This document shows, one piece after another, positions 7,734 through 14,451 of a stretch of 64,000 bases of DNA (position 1 is the stretch's first letter; each line of letters begins with the position of its first letter). The stretch is from Stenotrophomonas maltophilia (GTDB taxonomy: Bacteria; Pseudomonadota; Gammaproteobacteria; Xanthomonadales; Xanthomonadaceae). The translations under genes and the position numbers were made by a program. The stretch is from contig NZ_LYVJ01000006.1 in assembly GCF_001676385.1 (NCBI RefSeq), positions 186,001 to 250,000 of the forward strand. Reading direction: 5' to 3'. The notes under the pieces were generated by a model. It ran no database searches and was not told the origin of the DNA. It saw nothing but the letters and a program-made list of their open reading frames with translations.

Positions 7734-8074
7734 TTCGCGGTCCTGCTGGTAGGCCCGAGGGCCTGGTTGATGGCGTCGCCCCGGGCCTGACCCGGGGCGC
7801 AGTCGGCTGGCAGCGGCTGCGCGGCAGCTGCTGCTCGATAGACGGTTCGGGTCCGCTCACCTCGCGCGGCGATGGCCTCCAGGCGCTGCAGCAGCAGGTC
7901 ACTGTCGCACTGGGCCTGGCGCGCAATTCCGGCCGTCACCTCGAGCGTGTCTTCGAGGGTGGCGGCCCGCGCTGCAGCTGCAGCCTCACGGCGATCGCCG
8001 TACTGCCTGACCTTGAGCCAGAGCGACAGGCTCAGCAGGCCGGCCAGGATGGCTACCCACTTCCAGGCTGCCCA
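7730..8074 (-). pseudogene. Spanin (Rz)-like lysis protein, 5' truncated
   Basis: The minus frame reads WKWVAILAGLLSLSLWLKV (one membrane span), then an Ala/Glu-rich helix (DRREAAAAARAATLEDTLEV), CDSDLLLQRLEAIAARGERT, and ends LPADCAPGQARGDAINQALG before the stop. One N-terminal span, a coiled-coil stretch and a Cys near the C-terminus is the layout of phage inner-membrane spanins. There is no start codon, because an in-frame TGA lies at 8075-8077 directly upstream. Lysis-cassette debris of a lost prophage is the simplest reading. Confidence 0.55.
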
Positions 8075-8121
8075 TCAGGCGGACACAGCCGACCTGATGA
8101 TCACTGCAGGCGGCCCTGGCA

Positions 8122-8338
8122 GGTACCCGTATAGATGCGCCACACCTTTGCTTCCTAGGCGCTCAGCGCGGGCGAGAACGTCATGTGGGTGGCGCGCCAG
8201 ATGGGGCATCGTGACTGGACGATCACTGCCAAGAAGTACGGCCGGTGGATCCCATCGATGGTCCCCGATGCCGGCGCCAAGGCTGCAGCGGTCTGGGACC
8301 CGCTCACGGCCCCCCCCCTGCCCGCAGCCTCCTGCTAG
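8122..8338 (+). pseudogene. Tyrosine integrase C-terminal remnant (copy B)
   Basis: Contains box II of a tyrosine recombinase: RHTFAS, then GENVMWVARQMGHRDWTITA and KKYGRWIPSMVPDAGAKA, with the conserved His (MGHRD) and nucleophile Tyr (KKYGRW). A frameshift just before RHTFAS and a TAG after it show that it is dead, and everything upstream is absent. The tail DNA beyond the stop matches that after copy A at 3530-3619. It lies about 150 bases upstream of ssrA, pointing to an earlier element on this side of the tmRNA gene. Confidence 0.8.
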
Positions 8339-8350
8339 ACGGCAGCGGGG

Positions 8351-8399
8351 ACTGAACGGTTATCGCCTCAGCCCTGGGCGGGCGTGACTGTTCAGGAAG
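8351..8399 (+). repeat. Integrase-tail direct repeat, right copy
   Basis: Partner of 3615-3664: GACTGAACGGTT, a diverged GC-rich spacer, then CGTGACTGTTCAGGAAG. The two copies bracket 4.7 kb of decayed cargo. Confidence 0.6.
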
Positions 8400-8432
8400 A
8401 TTGCCGTAACATTCGCATCGTTAGGCGGGTTC

Positions 8433-8456
8433 TTGGTCAACATTTGGTCAACCAAG
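8433..8456 (+). promoter_or_regulatory. ssrA: TTGGTCAAC double repeat upstream of ssrA
   Basis: TTGGTCAAC occurs at 8433-8441 and again at 8444-8452, and the block is bounded by CTTGGT and ACCAAG, giving partial dyad symmetry. It lies 35-55 bases before the mature tmRNA 5' end, where the -35 region of the ssrA promoter or precursor leader should be. I see no textbook sigma-70 boxes. A regulator-binding role is only a guess. Confidence 0.3.
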
Positions 8457-8488
8457 GGCCTGAAAGCCTTGCAATACTTGAAGAAGCC

Positions 8489-8843
8489 GGGGGTGCATTG
8501 GTTTCGACGGGGGTTGTGAAGTCGCCTGGCGCATGCCGAGGGGGTAGCTTTCCTCGTAAATCCAGCTGCAAAACTCTAGTTGCCAACGACGACAACTACG
8601 CTCTGGCCGCTTAAGGCCTAAGCCTCGAAACCGCTTGTGTCCATGCTCGCGGCGTAGAGTCACTATCATGGAATCGCGCTGGGCGGCTGCCTGTCAGCCT
8701 GGCACTAGAACACAACAGGCTGGTTCCCGGATGCGCTTTGCGCACCGTGCTGTTCGGGGACGAGATCCAACGGTGAGCTAAGCATGTAGTGCTGGGGATG
8801 GAGTGCCTTCGGACGGCGGTTCAATTCCGCCCACCTCCACCAT
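8489..8843 (+). ncRNA. ssrA: Transfer-messenger RNA (tmRNA)
   Basis: 355-base one-piece tmRNA. The 5' end GGGGGTGCATTGGTTTCGAC pairs with CACCTCC before the encoded ACCA 3' end, forming the alanyl acceptor stem. The 3' end carries the tRNA-like T arm with GGTTCAATTCCG. The internal reading frame encodes the tag ANDDNYALAA followed by TAA (about 8580-8613). It works with SmpB to release stalled ribosomes and mark products for proteolysis. Its 3' end is a common integration site for tyrosine integrases, and an integrase gene lies 161 bases downstream. Confidence 0.98.
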
Positions 8844-8847
8844 ACGA
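8831..8847 (+). other. Likely attL at the 3' end of ssrA
   Basis: The tmRNA 3' terminus GCCCACCTCCACCATAC corresponds to GCCCACCCACCAATACC at 18239-18255, and both are followed about 25-30 bases later by a similar GCCGG-AATCCC terminator. The match is imperfect, so the exact core cannot be fixed by eye. The integrase gene and the repeats next to both sites support the assignment. Confidence 0.5.
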
Positions 8848-8867
8848 AGGTCCGAGAAGGGCCATGA

Positions 8868-8911
8868 AAGGCCGGGAATCCCTTGCAACACAAGGCTCCC
8901 GGCCTTTTTTA
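8868..8911 (+). terminator. ssrA: ssrA terminator
   Basis: Stem AAAGGCCGGGA pairing with TCCCGGCCTTT, with an inner CCTTG/CAAGG arm, followed by a T run. It lies 25 bases after the tmRNA 3' end. Confidence 0.85.
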
Positions 8912-8955
8912 CGTCCCGTGCGGTCCAGGTTGGTCCCTTGAAATGTGGCTGCCGG

Positions 8956-9005
8956 TGGCGGTAAGAATGGCGGTAACACGCCTGCCGCCAAATCAGTTAC
9001 CGCCA
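8956..9005. repeat. TGGCGGTAA(C) sites, left end of element
   Basis: TGGCGGTAA at 8956-8964, TGGCGGTAAC at 8968-8977, and the inverse GTTACCGCCA at 8996-9005 overlapping the integrase start codon. The same 10-mer occurs twice at 18155-18176. The spacing and location near both ends suit arm-type integrase (or AlpA/excisionase) binding sites. The copy over the start codon could let the integrase repress its own gene. Confidence 0.65.
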
Positions 9006-10246
9006 TGCCGCGTACAGTCGCCCCTCTCACCGATACCGCCATCCGCAAGGCCAAGCCCGGCCCCAAGCCGACCAAGCTTCGGGACGGCGGCGGCTTGTAC
9101 GTACAGCTCAACCCGGATGGTTCGCGTTGGTGGCGGTGGGACTACCGCCGCCCAGTGACCGGGAAGCGCAACACCCTCAGCCTGGGCACCTACCCTGAGG
9201 TCTCGCTGGCCGATGCACGCGGCCGCCAAGCCGAGGCCCGCCGGTTGCTGGCGGCAGGCATCGACCCAGGCGAACACCGGAAGGCCGCCAAGGTCGCCGG
9301 AGTGGAAAAGGCCGCCAACAGCTTCGAGGTGGTCGCCCGTGAATGGCTGGGCAAGCAGACTTGGAAAGAGACATACCAGGTGAAGGTCGCTGCTTGGATG
9401 ACAAACGACATCTACCCCTGGCTCGGGGCGCGCCCAATCGCTGACATTTCCGCTCAGGACTTCCTCCGTGTGATCCGGCGCGTGGAGGAGCGCGGCGCGG
9501 TCGAGTCTGCCCATCGCATCATGCAGAATTGCGGACAGATCATGCGGTATGCGATTGCGACCGGACGGGCCGAACGGAATCCCGTTGCCGACCTAAGGGG
9601 CGCGCTGGCACCTCCTGTGGAACGCCACCATGCGGCCATCACCGACCCCCGAGAACTCGGCGGGCTGCTGCGCGCCATCGACGCTTACACTGGCGACGTA
9701 ACCACCCGCGCCGCCCTTAGACTCGCGCCTCTGGTGTTCGTGCGCCCCGGCGAACTACGTCATGCCGAGTGGTCGGAGATCGACTTGGATGCAGGCGAGT
9801 GGAGCATCCCCGCGCACAAAATGAAGATGCGTCAGCCGCACCTTGTCCCCCTGTCGTCGCAGGCTGTGGCGATCATCCGTGACCTACAACCGCTGACGGG
9901 CCATCGCCAATACGTGTTCCCCGGTGGCCGCTCGCCCAAGCGACCGTTGAGCGATAACGCGCTCACCGCCGCGTTGCGTCGCATGGGTTTCGACAAGGAA
10001 ACCATGACGGCCCACGGCTTCCGTGCCACTGCGCGCACGCTGTTGGACGAAGTGTTGGGGTGGCGGCCGGACTTGATCGAGCATCAGCTGGCCCACGCCG
10101 TCCGCGATCCGAATGGGCGCGCCTACAATCGGACAAGCCACCTTCCCGAGCGCCGAAAGATGATGCAGGCGTGGGCGGACTATCTGGACGCCCTGCGCGC
10201 TGACATGGGAAATGTAGTCGTCCCGTTCAAGCCGAAGGCCGCTTAG
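9005..10246 (+). CDS. P4-type tyrosine integrase of the ssrA element
   Basis: 413-residue site-specific recombinase. Residues 1-95 are the N-terminal DUF4102-like arm-binding domain (LTDTAIRKAKPGPKPTKLRD, GGLYVQLNPDGSRWWRWDYR, LGTYPEVSLADAR). The core-binding region is at about 105-205. The catalytic domain has the RPGELR block (Arg247, Glu250), HGFRATARTLLDE (His337, Arg340), QLAHA (His364) and the nucleophile in GRAYNR (Tyr374). All are intact, so the enzyme should be active. The ATG was chosen because homologues start with a short xxPLTDTAIR N-terminus; in-frame DNA before it carries the repeat sites. It would integrate at the ssrA 3' end. Confidence 0.95.
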   Translation: MPRTVAPLTDTAIRKAKPGPKPTKLRDGGGLYVQLNPDGSRWWRWDYRRPVTGKRNTLSLGTYPEVSLADARGRQAEARRLLAAGIDPGEHRKAAKVAGVEKAANSFEVVAREWLGKQTWKETYQVKVAAWMTNDIYPWLGARPIADISAQDFLRVIRRVEERGAVESAHRIMQNCGQIMRYAIATGRAERNPVADLRGALAPPVERHHAAITDPRELGGLLRAIDAYTGDVTTRAALRLAPLVFVRPGELRHAEWSEIDLDAGEWSIPAHKMKMRQPHLVPLSSQAVAIIRDLQPLTGHRQYVFPGGRSPKRPLSDNALTAALRRMGFDKETMTAHGFRATARTLLDEVLGWRPDLIEHQLAHAVRDPNGRAYNRTSHLPERRKMMQAWADYLDALRADMGNVVVPFKPKAA

Positions 10247-10820
10247 AAGCCCTATCCCCAGGGCCGCGCTGCGTGACCTATCCGCACCAATGACCGGCCA
10301 AGCCGGTTGGCGGACGGCGTCGGCAGTCGCGGCGGACCGCCAACGCGCGAAGCTGTAGCAGAGCCAACAGCCCAGGCAGCCAGTGGCGAACCCCGAGCTG
10401 TCCGGCCCCGGTGAACCACTACCCGCAGTAGCGCAGAAGCGGCGTCCTGCCGCGACGTTCGATGTAGAGCAGTACACGACCAAGGCCGACCACTGTGCAG
10501 CGGTCGGACCGTCGGGCTATCCAGAAGCCACCCTCCCCCGGCCCAGGCGGGAGGAGTGCCAAAGTCCAAGGAGTAAAAGGAAGGCGAAAGTCCACGCTAT
10601 ACAGAATATCCACGATGTCGGCTCCTAATGTTTATGTCTACGGGCGGCTCTATCTGTCTTTTTCGCTGGCCCGCGATGGGAGGATGGCACCACAGGGATG
10701 GCTTGTAGCAACCCCCTCCGCTAGACTTAACTTACTGACACGAAACAACTTAATCCCACTTGCGGGATCAACTGCGTAAGCGGGACGAATTGCCAACGAG
10801 TGAAGCAGCCAGGGACACCC
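10247..10820. other. Non-coding stretch after integrase
   Basis: No convincing gene. An inverted repeat GTTGGCGG (10306-10313) / CCGCCAAC (10337-10344) may end the integrase transcript; it also contains the TGGCGG half of the end repeats. A 54-codon ORF at 10615-10779 (MSAPNVYVYGRLYLSF...) has no ribosome site close to its ATG and resembles nothing that I know. Confidence 0.5.
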
Positions 10821-10955
10821 ATGCAGGCCCCGAAGCCTTTTCGTCGCATCCTCCACTTCCACGAGCAACTGATGGTGCGCACCCGCTGGTATCCCATCGC
10901 GGTGGCCTTCGCGCTGGTGTGGGCGACGGCTATGGTCACCAAGTCCGCTCTGTAA
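10821..10955 (+). CDS. Small single-span membrane protein
   Basis: 44-residue ORF: basic N-terminus MQAPKPFRRILHFHEQLMVR, then one hydrophobic span YPIAVAFALVWATAMVT and a short tail. AGGGA lies about 7 bases upstream of the ATG. First of three tightly packed small ORFs in the ssrA element. Unknown function; small membrane proteins of this size in satellites are often immunity or lysis-timing factors, which here is only a guess. Confidence 0.5.
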   Translation: MQAPKPFRRILHFHEQLMVRTRWYPIAVAFALVWATAMVTKSAL

Positions 10956-10972
10956 GGAGACACACGGAAACC

Positions 10973-11029
10973 ATGACTACGAGCAAGGTTGGTACGCTAG
11001 GGCGCATCTGTTGGCGGCATGAGCCATGA
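10973..11029 (+). CDS. 18-residue ORF coupled to the next gene
   Basis: MTTSKVGTLGRICWRHEP with CGGAA before its ATG and an AAGGAG further upstream. Its TGA overlaps the following ATG as ATGA (11026-11029), the hallmark of translational coupling. It may be a leader peptide for the next gene rather than a protein with its own role. Confidence 0.3.
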   Translation: MTTSKVGTLGRICWRHEP

Positions 11030-11229
11030 GGGCGAATCTGCTAATTGCCTTTCTCGTGGCAGGAGTTACCCCCATCAACCCGCTTCTCGGGCTGTGGGCA
11101 TACGGTCGCGGGCATGCTTGGGCACTGCCGCTGTCGGCCCTATGGGGCTTGGGCGCACTGGCGGCGTTTTTCATCAACGCGGGCAGGAAGCAAGGCAGCA
11201 TCCGGGAAGCACCAGACGGGCGCGACTAG
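11026..11229 (+). CDS. Small two-span membrane protein
   Basis: 67 residues. Hydrophobic segments are at about 4-22 (NLLIAFLVAGVTPINPLLGL) and 31-50 (WALPLSALWGLGALAAFF), with a basic, polar tail GRKQGSIREAPDGRD. The start ATG overlaps the stop of the 18-residue ORF. Alternative frames over the same DNA are not hydrophobic, which supports this one. The family is unknown. Confidence 0.5.
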   Translation: MRANLLIAFLVAGVTPINPLLGLWAYGRGHAWALPLSALWGLGALAAFFINAGRKQGSIREAPDGRD

Positions 11230-11409
11230 GGCGTCAGCCAAGAGCATTTATTAGTTGCGCTTAGGCAAACAGCGCAGGGTACACCCACCTTCACCACTTC
11301 CCCGGCGCTCTAGCCGGACGCGGTGCGATAGCCAGAGACTGCCAGCAGCGTGACCGGAGTGCACGGAGCCAGCCGTGAGCAGTTAGTATTGCGGGACTGA
11401 GGAGAGCAC

Positions 11410-12318
11410 ATGAGCCAATTTCCCGCACCGTGCCCGATCTGCGAGACCGAGGGGGCGATCCATACCCCCAATGGGGGTGCCACCAATGTGAATTGCCCGG
11501 CATGCCGGTTATTCCGGGTCAGCGGAACTGCCGAAGCCATCATCAAGAACTGGTCCAGCGATAAGAAAGGCTGGCTGTCTGGTCGCGCTCGACGACATTG
11601 GGCGAGCACGCACAGGCATTACGTAATTGACAGCACCCTCCTCGACGAGATCGATGGCCCCGAGCTGAACACCGTCCCGAGCAAGCAGAACGCTCTTCTG
11701 GTGGACATTGCGGCTGATAGCAAGCACCCCGGTGCCGGTGTTATGAGGGGCCTAAACGATATACATGCCATAGACGCCAGTAACATCACCGAACTACGCT
11801 ATCACATCCGCTCTCTTACGGAACGGGGTCTATTAAGCGGCGCAAACATGACATACACGATAACTCCCGCTGGCTGGGAGTATCTGGAACGACTGAGGTT
11901 TCCCGTAGGAGGAAACCGCTCAGACTTCTTTGTAGCTATGTCGTTTAGCCCCGCACTTCGCGACGCCTACGAGAATGGCATCAAGCCCGGGGCTGAAGCA
12001 GCGGGATACAACGCAAGACGGGTAGACAGCGTAGACCACAACGACAAGATTGATGACCGCATCATCGCGGGCATCCGTGGTTCGTACGGAGTGATCGTTG
12101 ATGTTACGACGCAGAATGCCGGTGCGTATTTTGAGGCCGGATTCGCTCTCGGCTTGGGTCGCCCCGTGGTGTGGACTGTCCGGCAGGACGACCTCCCCAA
12201 ACTACATTTCGACACGCGCCAGTTTCGCCATATAGTTTGGACTGATGAGGCCGACCTTCGCGAGCAGCTTACAACACACTTGCTTGCCGTGTTCGGACGC
12301 GGACCTGTTGCCCCTTGA
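11410..12318 (+). CDS. Zinc-ribbon, winged-helix, TIR-like protein
   Basis: 302 residues in three parts. Residues 8-32 are a zinc ribbon (CPIC at 8-11, CPAC at 29-32). Residues about 110-165 look like a winged helix (ASNITELRYHIRSLTERGLL, then YTITPAGWEYLERLR). Residues 172-300 resemble the TIR / nucleoside-2-deoxyribosyltransferase superfamily: FFVAMSFSPALRDAYENGIK, RVDSVDHNDKIDDRIIAGIR, GVIVDVTTQNAGAYFEAGFA and GRPVVWTV. Glu242 in YFEAG sits where the catalytic Glu of NAD-cleaving TIR and NDT enzymes lies. GAGGAG lies about 7 bases before the ATG. In a mobile element this composition suits an anti-phage effector, which is inference. A nucleotide sensor is the alternative. Confidence 0.7.
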   Translation: MSQFPAPCPICETEGAIHTPNGGATNVNCPACRLFRVSGTAEAIIKNWSSDKKGWLSGRARRHWASTHRHYVIDSTLLDEIDGPELNTVPSKQNALLVDIAADSKHPGAGVMRGLNDIHAIDASNITELRYHIRSLTERGLLSGANMTYTITPAGWEYLERLRFPVGGNRSDFFVAMSFSPALRDAYENGIKPGAEAAGYNARRVDSVDHNDKIDDRIIAGIRGSYGVIVDVTTQNAGAYFEAGFALGLGRPVVWTVRQDDLPKLHFDTRQFRHIVWTDEADLREQLTTHLLAVFGRGPVAP

Positions 12319-13009
12319 CTATCGGTATGCAACTTCCGTGACGCCCCTTACATTTTGAGTGATCCAGGAAGGGCTCCAACGGCGACTTAGGCGATCAGCT
12401 GAGCCTGCGGCGGCTGGTAGGGAGCGCCACGTCGCCCCTCCCCACGGACGCTTGCCAACGCGCTCAAACGACCAGCCGGTGCCACTCCTTGGGCAGCCCC
12501 CCAGGATCAGCCCGTGGGCGGGCGCCTGCGCGCTGTGCTCTTTCTGCGGTCGGACTTCCGAGTAGGGCAGCGCGTGCGACACGGGTATAATGGACATCAT
12601 CGGAGGAATACCGCGACGTCCCGCCTCAGCCCTCCATAGGCGATCCCGGATTAGTAGTCACTTGGGCGAATTGCGGATGCTGCTGGCCTGTCACCTGTTA
12701 CGTCACCCGCACGCTGTAACGGACTGAATCCGAAGGAAAGAGACTGGATTCCGGCACCGGTAGCAGGTGCGCGCGGAACATAGTAGTCATCTGTGGGGGA
12801 AGGGCCGCGACGGTCGTCCGGCACGCTCCCGGACGGTTCCGGATTTACTAGTCGTAGTAGGGGGAATCAGCGCGTCGCTGATCTCCGCCGTTCCCCGTAG
12901 GTCCATCCTCAGACCACCTCACCACCACCAAGCCAACCCTGCGAGTGCTGGGCCTTCGGGCCTCGGCGGCTTTGCCGTGCGCTTTCGCCAGGGACCGAAG
13001 AAGCAGACT
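12319..13009. other. Non-coding region with repeated TAGTAGTCA
   Basis: No convincing gene. TAGTAGTCA occurs at 12652-12660 and 12781-12789, and a related TACTAGTCG at 12846-12854, each followed by a G run. TATAAT at 12591-12596 resembles a -10 box without a matching -35. The end (12957-12981) carries TCGGCGGCTTTGCCGTG, shared with the leader of the large phage-like gene. Iteron-like binding sites or a regulatory leader are possible. Confidence 0.45.
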
Positions 13010-13429
13010 ATGAAGAAGCAGACACCACCCCCGTACTACTTCACGGATCATGACGGCCGCCACTTGGTCCAGTTGCATGTCCACGGCAGCGACACCCCAG
13101 CAATCACCGAGGCGGTCGTATGGGACAACGCCAAGCGCCGCTACGGCCTTACCGGAAGCGTCTACATGAGCAGCGACGGCCAGGGTCACCGCTACGTCGT
13201 GGCGACCATCCCCGGGAGCGGTTCGCACACCCCGCTGGCACGCCTTCTGCTGGGCCGACCGAGCGGCTACCGCGTGTGCTATGTGGATGGAAATTCCCTC
13301 AATCTGCTGCCAGAGAACTTCCAACTGGTCGCACCGTGGGCGGATGAACGCACTGCCGCTGAGGCATTAGCACTGCACCTCGCCAATGCCCGACAGGATG
13401 CCGAGTGCTCTAGAACGGGGCCTGCATGA
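13010..13429 (+). CDS. HNH-fold-like protein lacking the catalytic His
   Basis: 139 residues. The C-terminal block LARLLLGRPSGYRVCYVDGN then SLNLLPENFQLV resembles the HNH_3/homing-endonuclease block (HRLLLG...VDHIDGNGLNNRRENL). Where the family has HR and DHI, this protein has AR and CYV, so the metal-binding and general-base His residues are missing. It is probably a non-cleaving DNA-binding derivative or a decayed nuclease. The N-terminal half is probably a beta-rich region (YYFTDHDGRHLVQLHVHG). The ATG at 13010 was chosen because the longer reading runs through the repeated leader. Confidence 0.5.
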   Translation: MKKQTPPPYYFTDHDGRHLVQLHVHGSDTPAITEAVVWDNAKRRYGLTGSVYMSSDGQGHRYVVATIPGSGSHTPLARLLLGRPSGYRVCYVDGNSLNLLPENFQLVAPWADERTAAEALALHLANARQDAECSRTGPA

Positions 13430-13553
13430 GCCTCTATCCAACATCGACGCCGCCATCGATCAAGTTCATCTATCGACGGATCTCTACAGCGGCCCTCCGG
13501 TGCAGATCTACGACATCAAGCGGCGCAAGTTCCTTCGACCGCGTAGCAAGTGA
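13398..13553 (+). CDS. Small basic-tailed ORF overlapping the HNH-like gene
   Basis: 51 residues: starts MPSALERGLHEPLSNIDAAI, continues DQVHLSTDLYSGPPVQIYD and ends IKRRKFLRPRSK. It overlaps the preceding gene by 32 bases. The composition looks protein-like (acidic helix, then a basic tail), but the ribosome site is weak (ACAGG). Unknown role, perhaps a small DNA-binding or antitoxin-type peptide. Confidence 0.35.
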   Translation: MPSALERGLHEPLSNIDAAIDQVHLSTDLYSGPPVQIYDIKRRKFLRPRSK

Positions 13554-13573
13554 GAAAGTGGCGCATGGAAGCA

Positions 13574-13912
13574 CTAGCCCGCCAACGCGCACAGGCTGCG
13601 GTGGACCTCCATGATCCGGAATGGCTTAGGTAGAAACGGCCGAGTCTGATGCTCGGGGGGGACGCTACCCCTGGACACCCCCGAGACGAACATGAAGGGA
13701 ATCCCAGCGCGATGGAGCACGTCGGCTATCGGGTAGGAGTAGTCAGCTCCCAACTGCACGTCCAGGACAGCCACATCCACCCGCTGCTCTGCCAAGACCC
13801 CCAAACCGACCTCCACGGAGTCAGCCCATATGACTTCGTATCCCAGGTCGGTAAGCGCGTCCTTGAAAGGACCTGCCACTAAGGGTTCATCCTCAACCAG
13901 CAAGACCACCAT
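13574..13912 (-). CDS. Stand-alone response-regulator receiver domain
   Basis: 112 residues comprising only a CheY-like receiver: acidic pocket LVEDEP (Glu7, Asp8), phospho-acceptor in VAVLDVQLG (Asp51), Ser77 in VSGVS at the switch Thr/Ser position, and Lys96 in LPKPF. There is no output domain and no histidine kinase nearby. An in-frame GTG at 13937-13939 would add nine residues; the ATG before VVLLVEDEP gives the normal receiver N-terminus. It is transcribed against its neighbours. Such orphan receivers act by protein-protein contact, but the partner is unknown. Confidence 0.85.
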   Translation of the reverse strand: MVVLLVEDEPLVAGPFKDALTDLGYEVIWADSVEVGLGVLAEQRVDVAVLDVQLGADYSYPIADVLHRAGIPFMFVSGVSRGSVPPEHQTRPFLPKPFRIMEVHRSLCALAG

Positions 13913-14035
13913 TCTTCGTACAGCGACTTCGAGTTCCACGGGTTGAGCCTGGGGTGGGATGACGCAACACTATCGACTGGTCAGTGTCTATCCGGCGTGT
14001 AGGCCGTCCCTCTGCCTCTTGACAAGAGTGTTATC

Positions 14036-14115
14036 ATAGTAAGACCTAAGTATTACTATAGTGGGACTGTAGAGTTCTATTTATTGGTATTCACCACCAA
14101 GTAGAACTACAGTCC
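14036..14115 (+). promoter_or_regulatory. Two adjacent inverted repeats upstream of the large gene
   Basis: First: ATAGTAA (14036-14042) with TTACTAT (14053-14059). Second: GGACTGTAG-AG-TTCTA (14064-14079) with TAGAACTACAGTCC (14102-14115), which is 14 pairs with a two-base bulge. Its loop holds a nested TTGGT/ACCAA stem (14084-14088/14096-14100). The block is markedly AT-rich for this genome. GTCCTCCT then recurs just downstream (14112 and about 14143). It could be an origin, a packaging or nicking site, or an RNA regulatory structure. Confidence 0.6.
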
Positions 14116-14451
14116 TCCTATGCACTCCTGGGGTGTTCCTCTGTCCTCCTTGGGTGCCTCTGCGGCGGTAATTCCCCGAGCCGCCAGAACGCGATAGAAG
14201 CTCGACCGCATCCCCGCCGCTAGGGCTGTATCGGGCACCCCCTTGTACGAGGCTTCTGGCGCACCCCAGCGCGCTCCGTGCGGCGTCTACAGCCTACTCG
14301 CATGCGCGCCCGCAGTTGCTGGTGCGTGCCCTCTCTCTGAGCGCGTCGCTCACAACTAGACGCTGCTGCCATCAGTGGAGCAGCGATAGTCGGTCGTACC
14401 CCACTCTTCACGTCAAATGCGCCGCGACCGGGAGGTCTCGGCGGCTTTGCC

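Noticed and set aside
12319..12600. 93-codon minus-strand ORF in the gap after the TIR-like gene
   Set aside because: No ribosome site, low-complexity Trp/Arg/Pro-rich text and no resemblance to a known family.
14019..14047. TTGACA (14019-14024) as a sigma-70 promoter for the giant gene
   Set aside because: No acceptable -10 hexamer lies 16-18 bases downstream.
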